Positions 1-7,857 are shown, numbered from the stretch's first letter. The stretch: DNA of 64,000 bases from Dyella_B sp035690825 (GCF_051954575.1 NZ_JBQCHP010000065.1:62001-126000); one strand, 5' to 3'. Notes: a model not told the origin generated them from the letters alone. A program made the numbers and translations.

Positions 1-476
1 TCCTTCTTCGCCGCTTCGTAGGCGCGCTGCAGGTGGTTCTGGGTGATATGGCCGATTTCGTGCGCCATCACCGCGGCCAGTTCGTCCTCGCTGCGCGTGA
101 TGACGATCAGGCCGGAATTCATGCCGATATAGCCGCCGGGCGCGGAGAAAGCGTTGATCACCGGATCCTTGGCGATGAAGAACGCGAAGTGGTCCTTCGG
201 CCGGGCCGAGTTGGCGACCAGGCGGAAGCCCAGATTGTTGATGTAGTCGTCCAGCAATGGGTCGTCCACCACCATGTCCAGCGCGCGCATCTGCTGCAGC
301 ATCATGGCGCCGTAATCCTGCGCTTCCTGCGGGGAAATCAGCGCGTTGGCCGAGCTGCCCAGGTCAGGCAGGCGGATGTCGTCGGTGCGATCCTGGGCGC
401 CGGCGGCAAAGGCCACGGCGGCCGAGGCCAGCGCGGTGAGCAGGCGGTGACGGAGATGTCGATGCGGCATGGTCAT
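1..476 (-). CDS. M48-family metalloprotease, BepA/YfgC-like (partial, C-terminus off the window)
   Basis: Only the first 158 residues are present; the frame stays open to the left edge. The product starts with a short basic stretch and a hydrophobic segment ending in AFAAGA, a likely Sec signal peptide. The HEIGH zinc motif of M48 (gluzincin) peptidases is near residue 139, inside VMAHEIGHITQNH. The segment before it matches BepA-like periplasmic proteases, which degrade or help assemble misfolded outer-membrane proteins such as LptD. Two start codons lie six bases apart (476 and 470). The gene is divergent from grxC. The C-terminal TPR region expected of BepA (about 480 residues) cannot be seen, so a shorter M48 protein is possible. 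Confidence 0.85.
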   Translation of the reverse strand, partial: MTMPHRHLRHRLLTALASAAVAFAAGAQDRTDDIRLPDLGSSANALISPQEAQDYGAMMLQQMRALDMVVDDPLLDDYINNLGFRLVANSARPKDHFAFFIAKDPVINAFSAPGGYIGMNSGLIVITRSEDELAAVMAHEIGHITQNHLQRAYEAAKK

Positions 477-592
477 AGATGAACGACAATAGCACTCAGA
501 CCGTTCGCTGATGCGGCAGTTCAGCGTCCGGTGCTTGGTTTCGAACACCGCCACCGCCATTTACGGCGCAAGTCAGTCCGGGAGTTTCTGCG

Positions 593-856
593 ATGCCCAA
601 GATCGAAGTCTATTCCACCGCGGTATGTCCGTACTGCGTGGCCGCGAAGAACCTGTTGAAGGCGAAGGGCCTGACTTGGCAGGAAGTGCGGGTGGACACC
701 GATCCGGCCCAGCGAGACACCATGCTTCAGCGCAGCGGCGGCCGCCGCACCGTGCCGCAGATTTTCATCAACGATCACCACGTGGGCGGCTACGACGACC
801 TGGTCGCCGCTGATCGCAGCGGCAAGCTGGCGCAACTGCTGGAAGCGGCCGCATGA
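593..856 (+). CDS. grxC: Glutaredoxin 3
   Basis: An 87-residue cytoplasmic thiol-disulfide oxidoreductase that uses glutathione to reduce protein disulfides and mixed disulfides. The dithiol active site CPYC is at residues 12-15. The cis-proline signature TVPQIF and the glutathione-binding segment GGYDD follow at the usual spacing, and the length is typical of bacterial GrxC. It overlaps the next gene by four bases, suggesting translational coupling to an AhpD-fold protein, so the pair may work together in thiol or peroxide metabolism (inference). Confidence 0.93.
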   Translation: MPKIEVYSTAVCPYCVAAKNLLKAKGLTWQEVRVDTDPAQRDTMLQRSGGRRTVPQIFINDHHVGGYDDLVAADRSGKLAQLLEAAA

Positions 857-1245
857 GCGCCGAGAAGGATCGCGTCGCCGAATTCAGCGCATTCCGTCAA
901 CGCATGAACGAACGCATCCTGGCCGAAGACAACCAGGTCGTGCGTCGCTTTTTCGCCCTGGACACGCAGACCTACAAAGCCGGCGCGCTGGAGGTGAAAA
1001 CCAAGGAGATGCTCGGCCTGGTTGCCTCGATGGTGCTGCGTTGCGATGACTGCATCAGCTACCACATCGCGCAGTGCAAGGAAGTGGGCGTGACACGTGA
1101 CGAGTTCTTCGAAGTGTTCAGTGTGGGACTGGTGGTAGGCGGGTCGATCGTGATTCCGCATTTGCGAAGGGCGGTGGATTTTCTTGATCGGTTGGAAGGC
1201 GGCGCAGCAAGCGAGCAGGCGGAAGGCTGCGGCAAGCACGCGTAG
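853..1245 (+). CDS. Carboxymuconolactone decarboxylase / AhpD-fold family protein
   Basis: A 130-residue protein of the all-alpha CMD/AhpD fold. The segment CDDCISYHI contains the CxxC pair followed by the histidine seen in alkylhydroperoxidase-like members, and is preceded by the helix TKEMLGLVASMVLRC. Such proteins act as peroxidase partners or as gamma-carboxymuconolactone decarboxylases. The redox CxxC and the coupling to glutaredoxin (four-base overlap with grxC) favour a redox role. No aromatic-catabolism genes are nearby. The substrate is unknown. Confidence 0.85.
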   Translation: MSAEKDRVAEFSAFRQRMNERILAEDNQVVRRFFALDTQTYKAGALEVKTKEMLGLVASMVLRCDDCISYHIAQCKEVGVTRDEFFEVFSVGLVVGGSIVIPHLRRAVDFLDRLEGGAASEQAEGCGKHA

Positions 1246-1564
1246 TTTGTTCTCACCTCAGACAGTCCCCTCCCCTACGTGTAGTAGGGGAGGGTTAGGG
1301 TGGGGTGAAGCAACCTCGCGGTGAGCTTCAGCACACGGCAAGCTCGAGCAACCCCACCCGACCCTCCCCTGCAAGCGGGGGAGGGAGTTTATTTGCACAT
1401 ATCCATTCGAATTGAAGCGATGCTCCATACGAGCATTTGCAACGCCTGCCACTCGTTCCAGGCTATTCGCCGACAAGCCCATCAGGGATAATTGCGCAGT
1501 TTTCAGCCAGGCGCCTCCCCCATGCGCGCCGGCCTCCCTGCTTCATTCCCAAGGAGTTTTCCCC
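1246..1564. other. Intergenic region upstream of icd holding a family C repeat
   Basis: This 319-base gap is mostly occupied by the family C double hairpin at 1267-1387. The remaining bases lead into the isocitrate dehydrogenase ribosome-binding site (AAGGAG at 1551-1556). A reading frame stays open through this region in the icd frame from 1412, but its sequence is repeat-derived and does not extend the enzyme homology. No promoter stands out. Confidence 0.6.
1267..1387. repeat. Family C double-hairpin repeat, copy 1
   Basis: The left hairpin CCTCCCCTAC-GTAGGGGAGG and a right hairpin (CCCTCCCCTGC then GCGGGGGAGGG) bracket an outer inverted pair, GGGTGGGGT and ACCCCACCC. A closely similar element, same order and orientation, is at 31044-31167, and a diverged relative is at 47406-47547. 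All three lie just downstream of a plus-strand gene. Confidence 0.85.
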
Positions 1565-2578
1565 ATGAGCAAGACCATTGCGGTGATCCCGGGCGATGGC
1601 ATCGGCCCGGAGATCATGGCCGCCACGCTGCACGTGCTCGACGCGCTCGATTGCGGTCTCACCTACGACACGGTCGAAGCCGGCATGATTGCGCTCGAAA
1701 AGCACGGCGACCTGCTGCCCAAGCCCACGCTGGATGCGATCGCCAAGCACAAGGTGGCGCTGAAGGGGCCGCTGACCACGCCGGTGGGCGGTGGCTTCAC
1801 CTCGATCAACGTCACGCTGCGCCGTCACTTCGATCTCTACGCCAACGTGCGTCCGGCGATCAGCTTTCCCGGCACCAAGGCGCGCTACGACAACATCGAC
1901 ATCATCACGGTGCGCGAGAACACCGAGGGCGCATATCTCTCCGAAGGACAGACGCTGTCCGAAGACGGCGAACTGGCCACCTCGATGATCCGCGTCACAC
2001 GCAAAGGCTGCGCGCGCATCGTGCGCTACGCGTTCGAGATGGCGGTGAAGAAAGGCCGCAAGAAAGTCACGGCCGTGCACAAGGCCAACATCATCAAGAC
2101 CGCCTCGGGCCTGTTCCTCAACGTGGCGCGCGAAATCGCCAAGGATTACCCGCAGATCGAGTTCAACGAGATGATCGTGGACAACGCCTGCATGCAACTG
2201 GTGATGCGTCCGGAACAGTTCGACGTGATCGTCACCACCAACCTGTTCGGCGACATTCTTTCCGATCTGTGCGCCGGCCTCGTCGGCGGCCTCGGCCTGG
2301 CGCCGGGCGACAACATCGGCGAGCACGCGGCGATCTTCGAGGCGGTGCACGGCTCGGCGCCGGACATTGCCGGCAAGGGCGTCGCCAATCCATGCGCGCT
2401 GCTGCTGGCCGCGGCCGACATGCTCGATCACCTGGGCCTGGTGGAGAAGGGCACCAAGCTGCGCGAGGCGATTCGCGACACCATGGCGAACGATCGTGAC
2501 AGCGTCACGCCGGATATCGGCGGCAAGGGCTCGACGCAGAGCTTTGGCGAGGCGATCGCCAAGCGCGTGAAGGCTTGA
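1565..2578 (+). CDS. icd: NAD-dependent isocitrate dehydrogenase
   Basis: A 337-residue member of the isocitrate/isopropylmalate dehydrogenase family, oxidatively decarboxylating isocitrate to 2-oxoglutarate in the TCA cycle. It begins with the nucleotide-fold signature GDGIGPEIM. It has the substrate-loop segment TPVGGGFTSINVTLRR typical of the short NAD-linked isocitrate enzymes, then VRENTEGAY, the catalytic HKANIIK stretch, and NLFGDILSDL with the metal-binding aspartates. The start at 1565 is chosen for its AAGGAG and because upstream sequence is repeat-derived. Homoisocitrate or isopropylmalate dehydrogenase are less likely given the SxN in the substrate loop. Confidence 0.9.
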   Translation: MSKTIAVIPGDGIGPEIMAATLHVLDALDCGLTYDTVEAGMIALEKHGDLLPKPTLDAIAKHKVALKGPLTTPVGGGFTSINVTLRRHFDLYANVRPAISFPGTKARYDNIDIITVRENTEGAYLSEGQTLSEDGELATSMIRVTRKGCARIVRYAFEMAVKKGRKKVTAVHKANIIKTASGLFLNVAREIAKDYPQIEFNEMIVDNACMQLVMRPEQFDVIVTTNLFGDILSDLCAGLVGGLGLAPGDNIGEHAAIFEAVHGSAPDIAGKGVANPCALLLAAADMLDHLGLVEKGTKLREAIRDTMANDRDSVTPDIGGKGSTQSFGEAIAKRVKA

Positions 2579-2590
2579 TCCCCTCTGCAT

Positions 2591-2614
2591 CCCCTCTCCT
2601 CTTCGGGAGAGGGG
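2591..2614. repeat. Small GC-rich hairpin downstream of icd
   Basis: CCCCTCTCCTCTTCGGGAGA followed by GGGG forms a stem capped by a stable UUCG-type loop. There is no T tract, so it is either a 3' mRNA-stabilising hairpin or half of a family C element (compare 47406-47547). Confidence 0.6.
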
Positions 2615-2633
2615 AATCTCGCCCAGAACACCC

Positions 2634-2706
2634 GTAGGTTGGGGTGCCAACCCCAACATCGTCATGCATAGGCATCTCGAGCGTTGGGGTTGGCGCGCCA
2701 ACCTAC
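2634..2706. repeat. Family A palindromic repeat, copy 1
   Basis: The left arm GTAGGTTGGGGTGCCAACCC and its inverse at the right end enclose a spacer of about 22 bases. Each arm also folds on itself. It lies in the convergent junction between icd and the AhpD-like gene. This copy has GCCAAC in place of the usual GCAAAC. Confidence 0.9.
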
Positions 2707-2716
2707 ATGCGCGTGT

Positions 2717-3175
2717 TCAACCAAACATGCCGGGCTTGTAATCACCCGCCACGGTATGCGCCGCCAGGTTGATACGATTCCACGCGTTGATGTTGGTCAC
2801 CAGCAAGGTAAGGTCGACCAGTTCCTTTTCGTTGAACTGGTGGCTGACTTCCTCATACAGCGCATCGGGTACCGAATCCCCCGGCACCAGGCGCGTGAGC
2901 GCTTCGGCCCAGGCGAAGGCGGCGCGTTCGCGCTCGCTGTAGAACGGCGCCTCGCGCCAGCCGGCCAGTACGTACAGGCGTTGCTCGGTTTCGCCGGCGG
3001 CGCGTGCGTCCTTGCTGTGCATATCCAGGCAGTAGGCGCAGCCGTTGATCTGCGAGACGCGCATCAGCACCAGCTCGATCAATGCCGGCTCCAACGTGCC
3101 GGATTTGATGTTTTTGCTCAGCGCCAGCAGCGGTTGCACGGCCTGGAAATGTTTACGCATATCGAAACGGGACAT
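2717..3175 (-). CDS. AhpD-like carboxymuconolactone decarboxylase family protein (ECF41 partner)
   Basis: A 152-residue alkylhydroperoxidase-type protein. CAYCLDMH carries the CxxC and histidine of the AhpD proton-relay site and is followed by the helix SKDARAAGETEQRLY; the C-terminal NAWNRINLA motif is also typical. It lies 37 bases downstream of the ECF41 sigma factor on the same strand. Carboxymuconolactone decarboxylase genes are one of the three standard partners of ECF41 sigma factors (the COE group), so it is probably the main target of that regulator. The physiological substrate is not known. Confidence 0.9.
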   Translation of the reverse strand: MSRFDMRKHFQAVQPLLALSKNIKSGTLEPALIELVLMRVSQINGCAYCLDMHSKDARAAGETEQRLYVLAGWREAPFYSERERAAFAWAEALTRLVPGDSVPDALYEEVSHQFNEKELVDLTLLVTNINAWNRINLAAHTVAGDYKPGMFG

Positions 3176-3212
3176 GACGGACTCCTTGGGATGTGCGGCC
3201 GGTATTGGCCGT

Positions 3213-4109
3213 TCAATGCAAGGACGTGGAGCCCGCCGATTTCGTGACTGCTTCGATGCGCGACAGTTTTTCCGGATGGCGAATGGCGTGGATTGCCGTG
3301 ATGCGCTCGCCCTCGGCCTCCACCCACATCACCGAGCTGAGTTGCTCGCCCGCCCAGATCAGCAGCGCCGGCGCGCCGTTGAGCGTGCTGAGCTGATAGC
3401 GCGCGGCGCCGTAGGAGTTGATCGCGATCTGCCGGTACAAGCGGGCCAGGCGATCGGCGCCATGCAGCGGGTGCAGTACCGCGGTGACCACGCCGCCCCC
3501 ATCGGAAATATGCACCGCGTCTTCGGCGAACAAGGCGCGCAGGGAATCGAGATCGGGCCGCTCCATCGCCTGGATGAAACGCTGCAGCATGCGCTGCTGC
3601 GCGGCGCGATCCAGATGAAAGCGCGGGCGCCCTTCGCGCAGCCGCGTCTTGGCGCGATGCACGCGCTGGCGGCAGGCTTCCTCGGTAATGCTAAGGATCG
3701 CCGCCGTTTCCGCGTGGCTGTAGTCGAACACTTCCTTGAGCAGGAAGGCCGCGCGTTCTTCCGGGCTGAGCCGCTCGAGCAGCAGCAGGAAGGACAGGCT
3801 CAGCGTCTCGGCGCGCTCCAGTTGCTCGGATGGCGCCTCTTCGATCGGTTCCAGCGGTTCGGGCAACCATGGGCCGGGATAGTGCTGGCGCTCCACCTTG
3901 GCACGTCGCAGCCGGTCCAGGGCCAGGCGGGTGGTGACGGTGACCAGCCAGGCCTCGGCGTCGTCCACCTCGCCCTTGTCCTGCGCGTGCCAGCGCAGCC
4001 AAGCATCGTGCAGCACGTCTTCGGCATCGGCCCGGCTGCCCAGCATGCGATAGGCAAGGCCCAGCAGGCGCGAGTGGTTTTTCTGGAACAGTTCGGTGTG
4101 CGCGTCCAT
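3213..4109 (-). CDS. ECF41-family (SigJ-like) RNA polymerase sigma factor
   Basis: 298 residues: sigma-70 region 2 (about 1-75), region 4 (about 110-160, SPEERAAFLLKEVFDYSHAETAAIL) and a C-terminal SnoaL/NTF2-like extension. Three ECF41 hallmarks are present: WLPEPL at 81-86 in the linker, DGGG at 203-206, and HPEKL at 278-282, the counterpart of the usual NPDKL. In this group the fused C-terminal domain modulates activity and there is no anti-sigma factor; none is seen here. The start at 4109 (MDAHTELFQK) fits family length; the open frame above it runs through lpxO in another frame and is rejected. The downstream AhpD-like gene is the expected partner. Confidence 0.93.
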   Translation of the reverse strand: MDAHTELFQKNHSRLLGLAYRMLGSRADAEDVLHDAWLRWHAQDKGEVDDAEAWLVTVTTRLALDRLRRAKVERQHYPGPWLPEPLEPIEEAPSEQLERAETLSLSFLLLLERLSPEERAAFLLKEVFDYSHAETAAILSITEEACRQRVHRAKTRLREGRPRFHLDRAAQQRMLQRFIQAMERPDLDSLRALFAEDAVHISDGGGVVTAVLHPLHGADRLARLYRQIAINSYGAARYQLSTLNGAPALLIWAGEQLSSVMWVEAEGERITAIHAIRHPEKLSRIEAVTKSAGSTSLH

Positions 4110-4139
4110 GGTCGTCTCCGTAAAGGGGCTTGTGGCCAG

Positions 4140-4166
4140 GACGCGCAGGTGCGCGAAAACGTGACG
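4140..4166 (-). promoter_or_regulatory. Putative ECF41-type promoter upstream of the sigma factor
   Basis: Read on the minus strand, CGTCACG (4166-4160) is followed by a 16-base spacer and CGTC (4143-4140). This resembles the reported ECF41 consensus, TGTCACA at -35 and CGTC at -10. It ends 30 bases before the sigma-factor start codon and sits in the 59-base gap below lpxO, as expected for an autoregulated sigma-ahpD unit. This is a motif match only. Confidence 0.6.
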
Positions 4167-4168
4167 CC

Positions 4169-5116
4169 TCAGTGCACGAACGGCCAGGGCGCCAGGAACA
4201 CCAGCCAGATGAAGATCAGCATGCCGATGTATTTCACCGTCCGGAACAGCCGCGGGTATTTCTTCTTGAACGCACGGCTGCGCTCGCGGCTGCGCTGGTT
4301 GAGCGCGAACATGCGATTGACGAAGCCGGTTTTTTCTTCCGGCGATTCGGTGTTCGGCGAGGCCGTAATCTTGCCCATGAAGGCGCCGACGCGATGGTTG
4401 ATCGCGCTCATCAGGCGCGTGCGCAGCGGGCGCTCGACGTCGGCGAACAGGATCACGCGCGTCTGGTCGGTCTTGTTTTCCACCCAGTGCACGTAGGTTT
4501 CGTCGAACACGATGTCCTTGCCGTCGCCCCAGGCGTGCTCCTCGCCGTCGACGAAGATGCGGCAATCGCGCGAGTTCGGTGTGATCAAACCCAGGTGATA
4601 GCGCAAGGAGCCTGCGAACGGATCGCGGTGCGGATTGAGCCTGCTGTTCGGCGCGAGCGTGGCGAACATGGCCGCCTTCACGCTGGGAATCGCGTTGAGC
4701 AGCGCCACGGTTTTCGGGCACAGCGTTTCGGCCGAGGCGAGCGGTTCGCCGTACCACTTCAGATAAAAGCGCTTCCAGCCTTGCTTGAAGAAACTGTTGA
4801 AGCTGGCGTCGTTGTGTTTTTCGGCGGCGCGGATATGGCCTTCGTCGAACAATTGCAACGCTTCCTCGCGAATGACCTGCCAGTTGTCGCGCAAGAGATC
4901 CAGCTGCGGAAAGCCGTTGCGATCGAGAATCGGCCGCGCCGGTACCGCCGAGAAGGCGTACATCAGGAGGTTGTACGGCGCGAACACGGCGGAATGATCG
5001 ACCAGCTGGCGATCGAAGCGTAGTCGCGAGCGGCCGCGCAGATGCACCAGCAGCACGCACAGCACGAACGCCAGCAGCACGTAGAGGACGATGAAACGGA
5101 GGCTGAGGAAATCCAT
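4169..5116 (-). CDS. lpxO: Lipid A hydroxylase (aspartyl/asparaginyl beta-hydroxylase family)
   Basis: A 315-residue Fe(II)/2-oxoglutarate dioxygenase with a hydrophobic segment at each end (about residues 7-25 and 295-312), matching LpxO, a membrane enzyme that 2-hydroxylates a secondary acyl chain of lipid A. The iron and co-substrate ligands are visible: NPHRDPF holds the HxD pair, and the distal histidine and arginine lie in VHWVENKTDQTRVILF. It is codirectional with thiD above and the ECF41 sigma factor below. No regulator is apparent in the gaps. Confidence 0.88.
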   Translation of the reverse strand: MDFLSLRFIVLYVLLAFVLCVLLVHLRGRSRLRFDRQLVDHSAVFAPYNLLMYAFSAVPARPILDRNGFPQLDLLRDNWQVIREEALQLFDEGHIRAAEKHNDASFNSFFKQGWKRFYLKWYGEPLASAETLCPKTVALLNAIPSVKAAMFATLAPNSRLNPHRDPFAGSLRYHLGLITPNSRDCRIFVDGEEHAWGDGKDIVFDETYVHWVENKTDQTRVILFADVERPLRTRLMSAINHRVGAFMGKITASPNTESPEEKTGFVNRMFALNQRSRERSRAFKKKYPRLFRTVKYIGMLIFIWLVFLAPWPFVH

Positions 5117-5177
5117 CGTGGAAGCGGCCCGGGTGGCCTGAAGAAATGCCGATGGTCGATTTTACGGCAAATCCCGT

Positions 5178-5966
5178 TCAGTGACGGAGCACGAATGCCG
5201 CACCGGCGCCCGGGCGGTAGCCGTTTTTCAGCGCGCGTTGCACATAGGCGATGGCGCGGCGCACGGCCTGGCGCGGCGTTGAACCGCTGGCCAGTTGCGC
5301 GGCGATGGCCGAGGCCAGCGTGCAGCCGGTGCCGTGGCCTTCGCGTGCAAGGCGGGGATGGCGGATGTCCAGCGTACCTTTGGCGTCGAGGTAGCGATCG
5401 ACCACCTCATGATCGCGTCCATGCCCGCCTTTCAGCAGGACGCTGCGAGCGCCGAGGGCAAGCAAGGCCTTTCCCGCGTCCGCAAGTTGCTTCGAGGTTT
5501 TCAATGGGCGTCCTAGCAGGGCTTCGGCTTCCGGCAGGTTGGGCGTCAGCACGTCGGCGAGCGGGATCAGTTCATGGATCAGCGCATCGACCGCATCTTC
5601 GTCGAGCAGGCGCGAACCGCTGGTGGCGATCATCACCGGATCGACCACCACCCAGGCCGGTTTGCGCTTGCGCAGTTCCCTGGCGACGAGCCGTACCGTC
5701 GCGGCGTTTCCCAGCATGCCGGTTTTTACGGACGCGATCGGGAAATCATCGAACACCGCGTCGAGCTGGCTGCGGATATGCGCAAGCGGAACCGGATGCA
5801 CGGCCGTGACGTTGCGCGTGTTCTGCGAGGTGATCGCGGCGATGACGGATAGCCCATGCACGCCGTGCGCGTGGAAGGTTTTCAGGTCGGCCTGGATGCC
5901 GGCACCACCGCCGGAATCGGAACCGGCGATGGTGAGGGCGATGGGCGGTTGCTTGGAGGATGCCAC
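5178..5966 (-). CDS. thiD: Hydroxymethylpyrimidine/phosphomethylpyrimidine kinase
   Basis: A ribokinase-fold enzyme of thiamine biosynthesis that phosphorylates HMP and HMP-P. The N-terminal TIAGSDSGGGAGIQADLKTF, the mid-protein VDPVMIATSG and the catalytic GHGTGCTLASAIA are all present. No ATG is available near the conserved start. GTG at 5966 (262 residues) is chosen because the more upstream ATG would translate a family B repeat (MDSGLRRND, a peptide such repeats encode). No other thiamine gene and no TPP riboswitch is visible. Confidence 0.9.
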   Translation of the reverse strand: MASSKQPPIALTIAGSDSGGGAGIQADLKTFHAHGVHGLSVIAAITSQNTRNVTAVHPVPLAHIRSQLDAVFDDFPIASVKTGMLGNAATVRLVARELRKRKPAWVVVDPVMIATSGSRLLDEDAVDALIHELIPLADVLTPNLPEAEALLGRPLKTSKQLADAGKALLALGARSVLLKGGHGRDHEVVDRYLDAKGTLDIRHPRLAREGHGTGCTLASAIAAQLASGSTPRQAVRRAIAYVQRALKNGYRPGAGAAFVLRH

Positions 5967-5977
5967 GCTTTTTTGCT

Positions 5978-6004
5978 CGTCATTCCGGCGAAGGCCGGAA
6001 TCCA
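5978..6004. repeat. Family B palindrome (left of the GIY-YIG gene)
   Basis: CGTCATTCCGGCGAAGGCCG followed by GAATCCA. CCGGC and GCCGG form a short internal hairpin. It abuts the stop codon of the GIY-YIG gene and lies just 5' of thiD. Inverted copies lie beyond the other end of the same gene. Confidence 0.85.
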
Positions 6005-6005
6005 T

Positions 6006-6296
6006 CTATCTCAGTGCTGGATACAGGTCGATCCAATGAGGATTTTCCTCCTCAATCAACCTGATCTTCCAGTTACGCTTCCAGTTTTTGATAGCCTTTT
6101 CGCGAAGTATGGCCGATTCCATGGTTTCATGAAGTTCGAGCCATACGAGCCGATGCACGTCGTATCGGTTGGTGAAACCCTCAACGACGTGATTTTTGTG
6201 CTGCCAGACACGCTTGATCAGGTCGCTCGTGACTCCGATGTAAAGCGTGCCTCTTCTGCCGCTGCTTAGGATGTAAACGCAAGGTTGCCGATCCAT
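6006..6296 (-). CDS. GIY-YIG nuclease family protein (UPF0213 type)
   Basis: A 96-residue single-domain protein. CVYILSS and GTLYIGVTSDLIKRVWQHK form the GIY-YIG core with its conserved tyrosines and arginine; REKAIKNWKRNWK supplies the basic C-terminal part and the conserved glutamate. The start at 6296 (MDRQPCVYIL) is taken because further upstream lies repeat sequence. The gene fills the space between two oppositely oriented family B repeats, with its stop two bases from one and its start about 15 bases from the other. Family members are small nucleases of largely unknown role; a link to repeat propagation is speculative. Confidence 0.85.
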   Translation of the reverse strand: MDRQPCVYILSSGRRGTLYIGVTSDLIKRVWQHKNHVVEGFTNRYDVHRLVWLELHETMESAILREKAIKNWKRNWKIRLIEEENPHWIDLYPALR

Positions 6297-6310
6297 GGCT
6301 AGATTCCAAA

Positions 6311-6376
6311 TGGATCCCGGCCTTCGCCGGGATGACGTTTCGCTTCGAAAGTCATCTCGGCGAAGACCGGGGTCCA
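6311..6376. repeat. Family B palindrome pair (right of the GIY-YIG gene)
   Basis: An inverted copy (GGATCCCGGCCTTCGCCGGG then ATGACG, 6311-6337) is followed after 13 bases by a forward copy (GTCATCTCGGCGAAGACCGG, 6351-6376). The head-to-head pair is a BIME-like unit and lies between the GIY-YIG and phoH genes. Confidence 0.8.
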
Positions 6377-6407
6377 TCACCGTGATAGGGATTGAGATGC
6401 ACCGGAA

Positions 6408-7787
6408 TTACAACGCCTCCGACGCAAAATCCGCCAGGCGCGAACGTTCGCCACGCCGCAGCGTGATATGCGCCGAATGCGCCCAATGCTTGAAGCGATC
6501 CACCGCATACGTCAAACCCGAGGTGGTTTCCGTAAGGTACGGCGTATCGATCTGCTCCACATTACCTAGGCACACGATCTTCGTGCCGGGGCCGGCGCGC
6601 GTGATCAGCGTCTTCATCTGCTTCGGCGTGAGGTTCTGCGCCTCGTCGATGATGAGATAGCGTGAGAGGAAGGTGCGTCCGCGCATGAAGTTGAGCGAGC
6701 GGATCTTGATGCGCGAGGCGAGCAGATCGTTGGTGGCCTGGCGTCCCCAGCTGCCGCCTTCTTCCGGGTTGGCGAGCACTTCGAGATTATCGGTGAGCGC
6801 GCCCATCCACGGCGTCATCTTTTCTTCCTCGGTGCCGGGCAGGAAGCCGATGTCTTCGCCGACCGACACGGTGGCGCGCGTCATGATGATTTCGCGATAG
6901 CGCTGCTGGTCCATCACCTGCGCCAGGCCGGCGGCGAGCGCGAGCAGCGTCTTGCCGGTACCGGCGGTGCCGAGCAGGGTGACGAAATCGACGTCCGGAT
7001 CCATCAGCATGTTGAGCGCGAAATTCTGTTCGCGGTTGCGCGCGGCGATGCCCCACACGGCGTGGTTGCTATGGCTGTGGTCATCCATCAGTACCAGCGT
7101 GGCGCGCACTTCATCCACGTGCAGTACGCGCAATTCCACGCTGTCGTCGCCGGGCAGGAACAGGCACTGGTTCGGATACCAGTCTTCGTCCTTGCGCCGG
7201 TCGAACTTGTAGAAGGTGCGCCCGCGCTCGTTCCACGATTGCACTTCCGGATGGCGATCCCAGAAATCCTCCGGCAATTGCGCCGAGCCGGTGTAGAGCA
7301 GGGCAAAATCGTCCAGTGCGCGATCGTTCTCGTAATCCTCCGCATCAATGCCGTAGATCTTGGCCTTGATGCGCAGGTTGATGTCCTTGGTGACCAGGAT
7401 CACCGAACGACCCGGATTTTCTTCCTTCAGCTCGATGACCGCGGAAAGGATCAGGTTGTCGGCCTTGCCGTGTCCGTTGGTGGTGCGCTGCTGGAAATAA
7501 AGCCGCCCAACCGCTGCGCCACGCCGGAGCGAAATGCCTTCAGGGCTTTGCAGTTCCAGGCCATTGCTGATGCCATGACCATTGCCGCGTTCGATCAGTT
7601 CATTGAGGAAGCGGCTGACCTGGCGACCGTTGCGCGAAACTTCCGAGGCGCCTTTTTTCTTTTCGTCCAGTTCCTCCAGAACCGTCATCGGAATGAAGAT
7701 GTCGTGCTCCTCGAAGCGGAACAGCGACGTCGGGTCATGCAACAGCACGTTGGTGTCGAGAGCGTAGATGCGCTTGCTTCCGGTCAT
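6408..7787 (-). CDS. PhoH family protein with N-terminal PIN domain
   Basis: 459 residues. The N-terminal PIN ribonuclease domain (about 1-150) opens with YALDTNVLLHDP and has acidic residues at the expected places. The C-terminal PhoH ATPase (about 240-459) has Walker A GTAGTGKT and Walker B YLIIDEAQN, then LTPKQMKTLITRAG. PIN-PhoH proteins are thought to be ATP-driven RNases or RNA helicases; the in vivo target is not established. It is the long YlaK/PhoH2-like form, distinct from the short PhoH linked to ybeY. It is codirectional with the peroxiredoxin 70 bases upstream. Confidence 0.92.
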   Translation of the reverse strand: MTGSKRIYALDTNVLLHDPTSLFRFEEHDIFIPMTVLEELDEKKKGASEVSRNGRQVSRFLNELIERGNGHGISNGLELQSPEGISLRRGAAVGRLYFQQRTTNGHGKADNLILSAVIELKEENPGRSVILVTKDINLRIKAKIYGIDAEDYENDRALDDFALLYTGSAQLPEDFWDRHPEVQSWNERGRTFYKFDRRKDEDWYPNQCLFLPGDDSVELRVLHVDEVRATLVLMDDHSHSNHAVWGIAARNREQNFALNMLMDPDVDFVTLLGTAGTGKTLLALAAGLAQVMDQQRYREIIMTRATVSVGEDIGFLPGTEEEKMTPWMGALTDNLEVLANPEEGGSWGRQATNDLLASRIKIRSLNFMRGRTFLSRYLIIDEAQNLTPKQMKTLITRAGPGTKIVCLGNVEQIDTPYLTETTSGLTYAVDRFKHWAHSAHITLRRGERSRLADFASEAL

Positions 7788-7857
7788 ACGGAAGAAACCT
7801 CGCGAAGTGGGAGGTGGAGGAAACGAAGTACGTTGGCGGGCACGTCGGGCGTAGCGA

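Noticed and set aside
1412..1564. 51-residue N-terminal extension of isocitrate dehydrogenase
   Set aside because: The extension lacks homology, begins next to a family C repeat, and a good AAGGAG precedes ATG 1565.
3213..5060. A possible 615-residue fusion of the sigma factor with an upstream arginine-rich region
   Set aside because: The upstream part reads lpxO in the wrong frame. ATG 4109 gives a complete ECF41 protein and the promoter-like motif lies in the gap between the two genes.
5117..5177. TPP riboswitch for thiD or other metabolite leader
   Set aside because: This gap is downstream of thiD; upstream of thiD only a family B palindrome and the GIY-YIG gene occur, and no thi-box sequence is visible.
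5967..6005. N-terminal extension of ThiD starting MDSGLRRND
   Set aside because: This peptide is encoded by a family B repeat, and the same residues appear in front of other repeat-adjacent frames. GTG 5966 was chosen instead.
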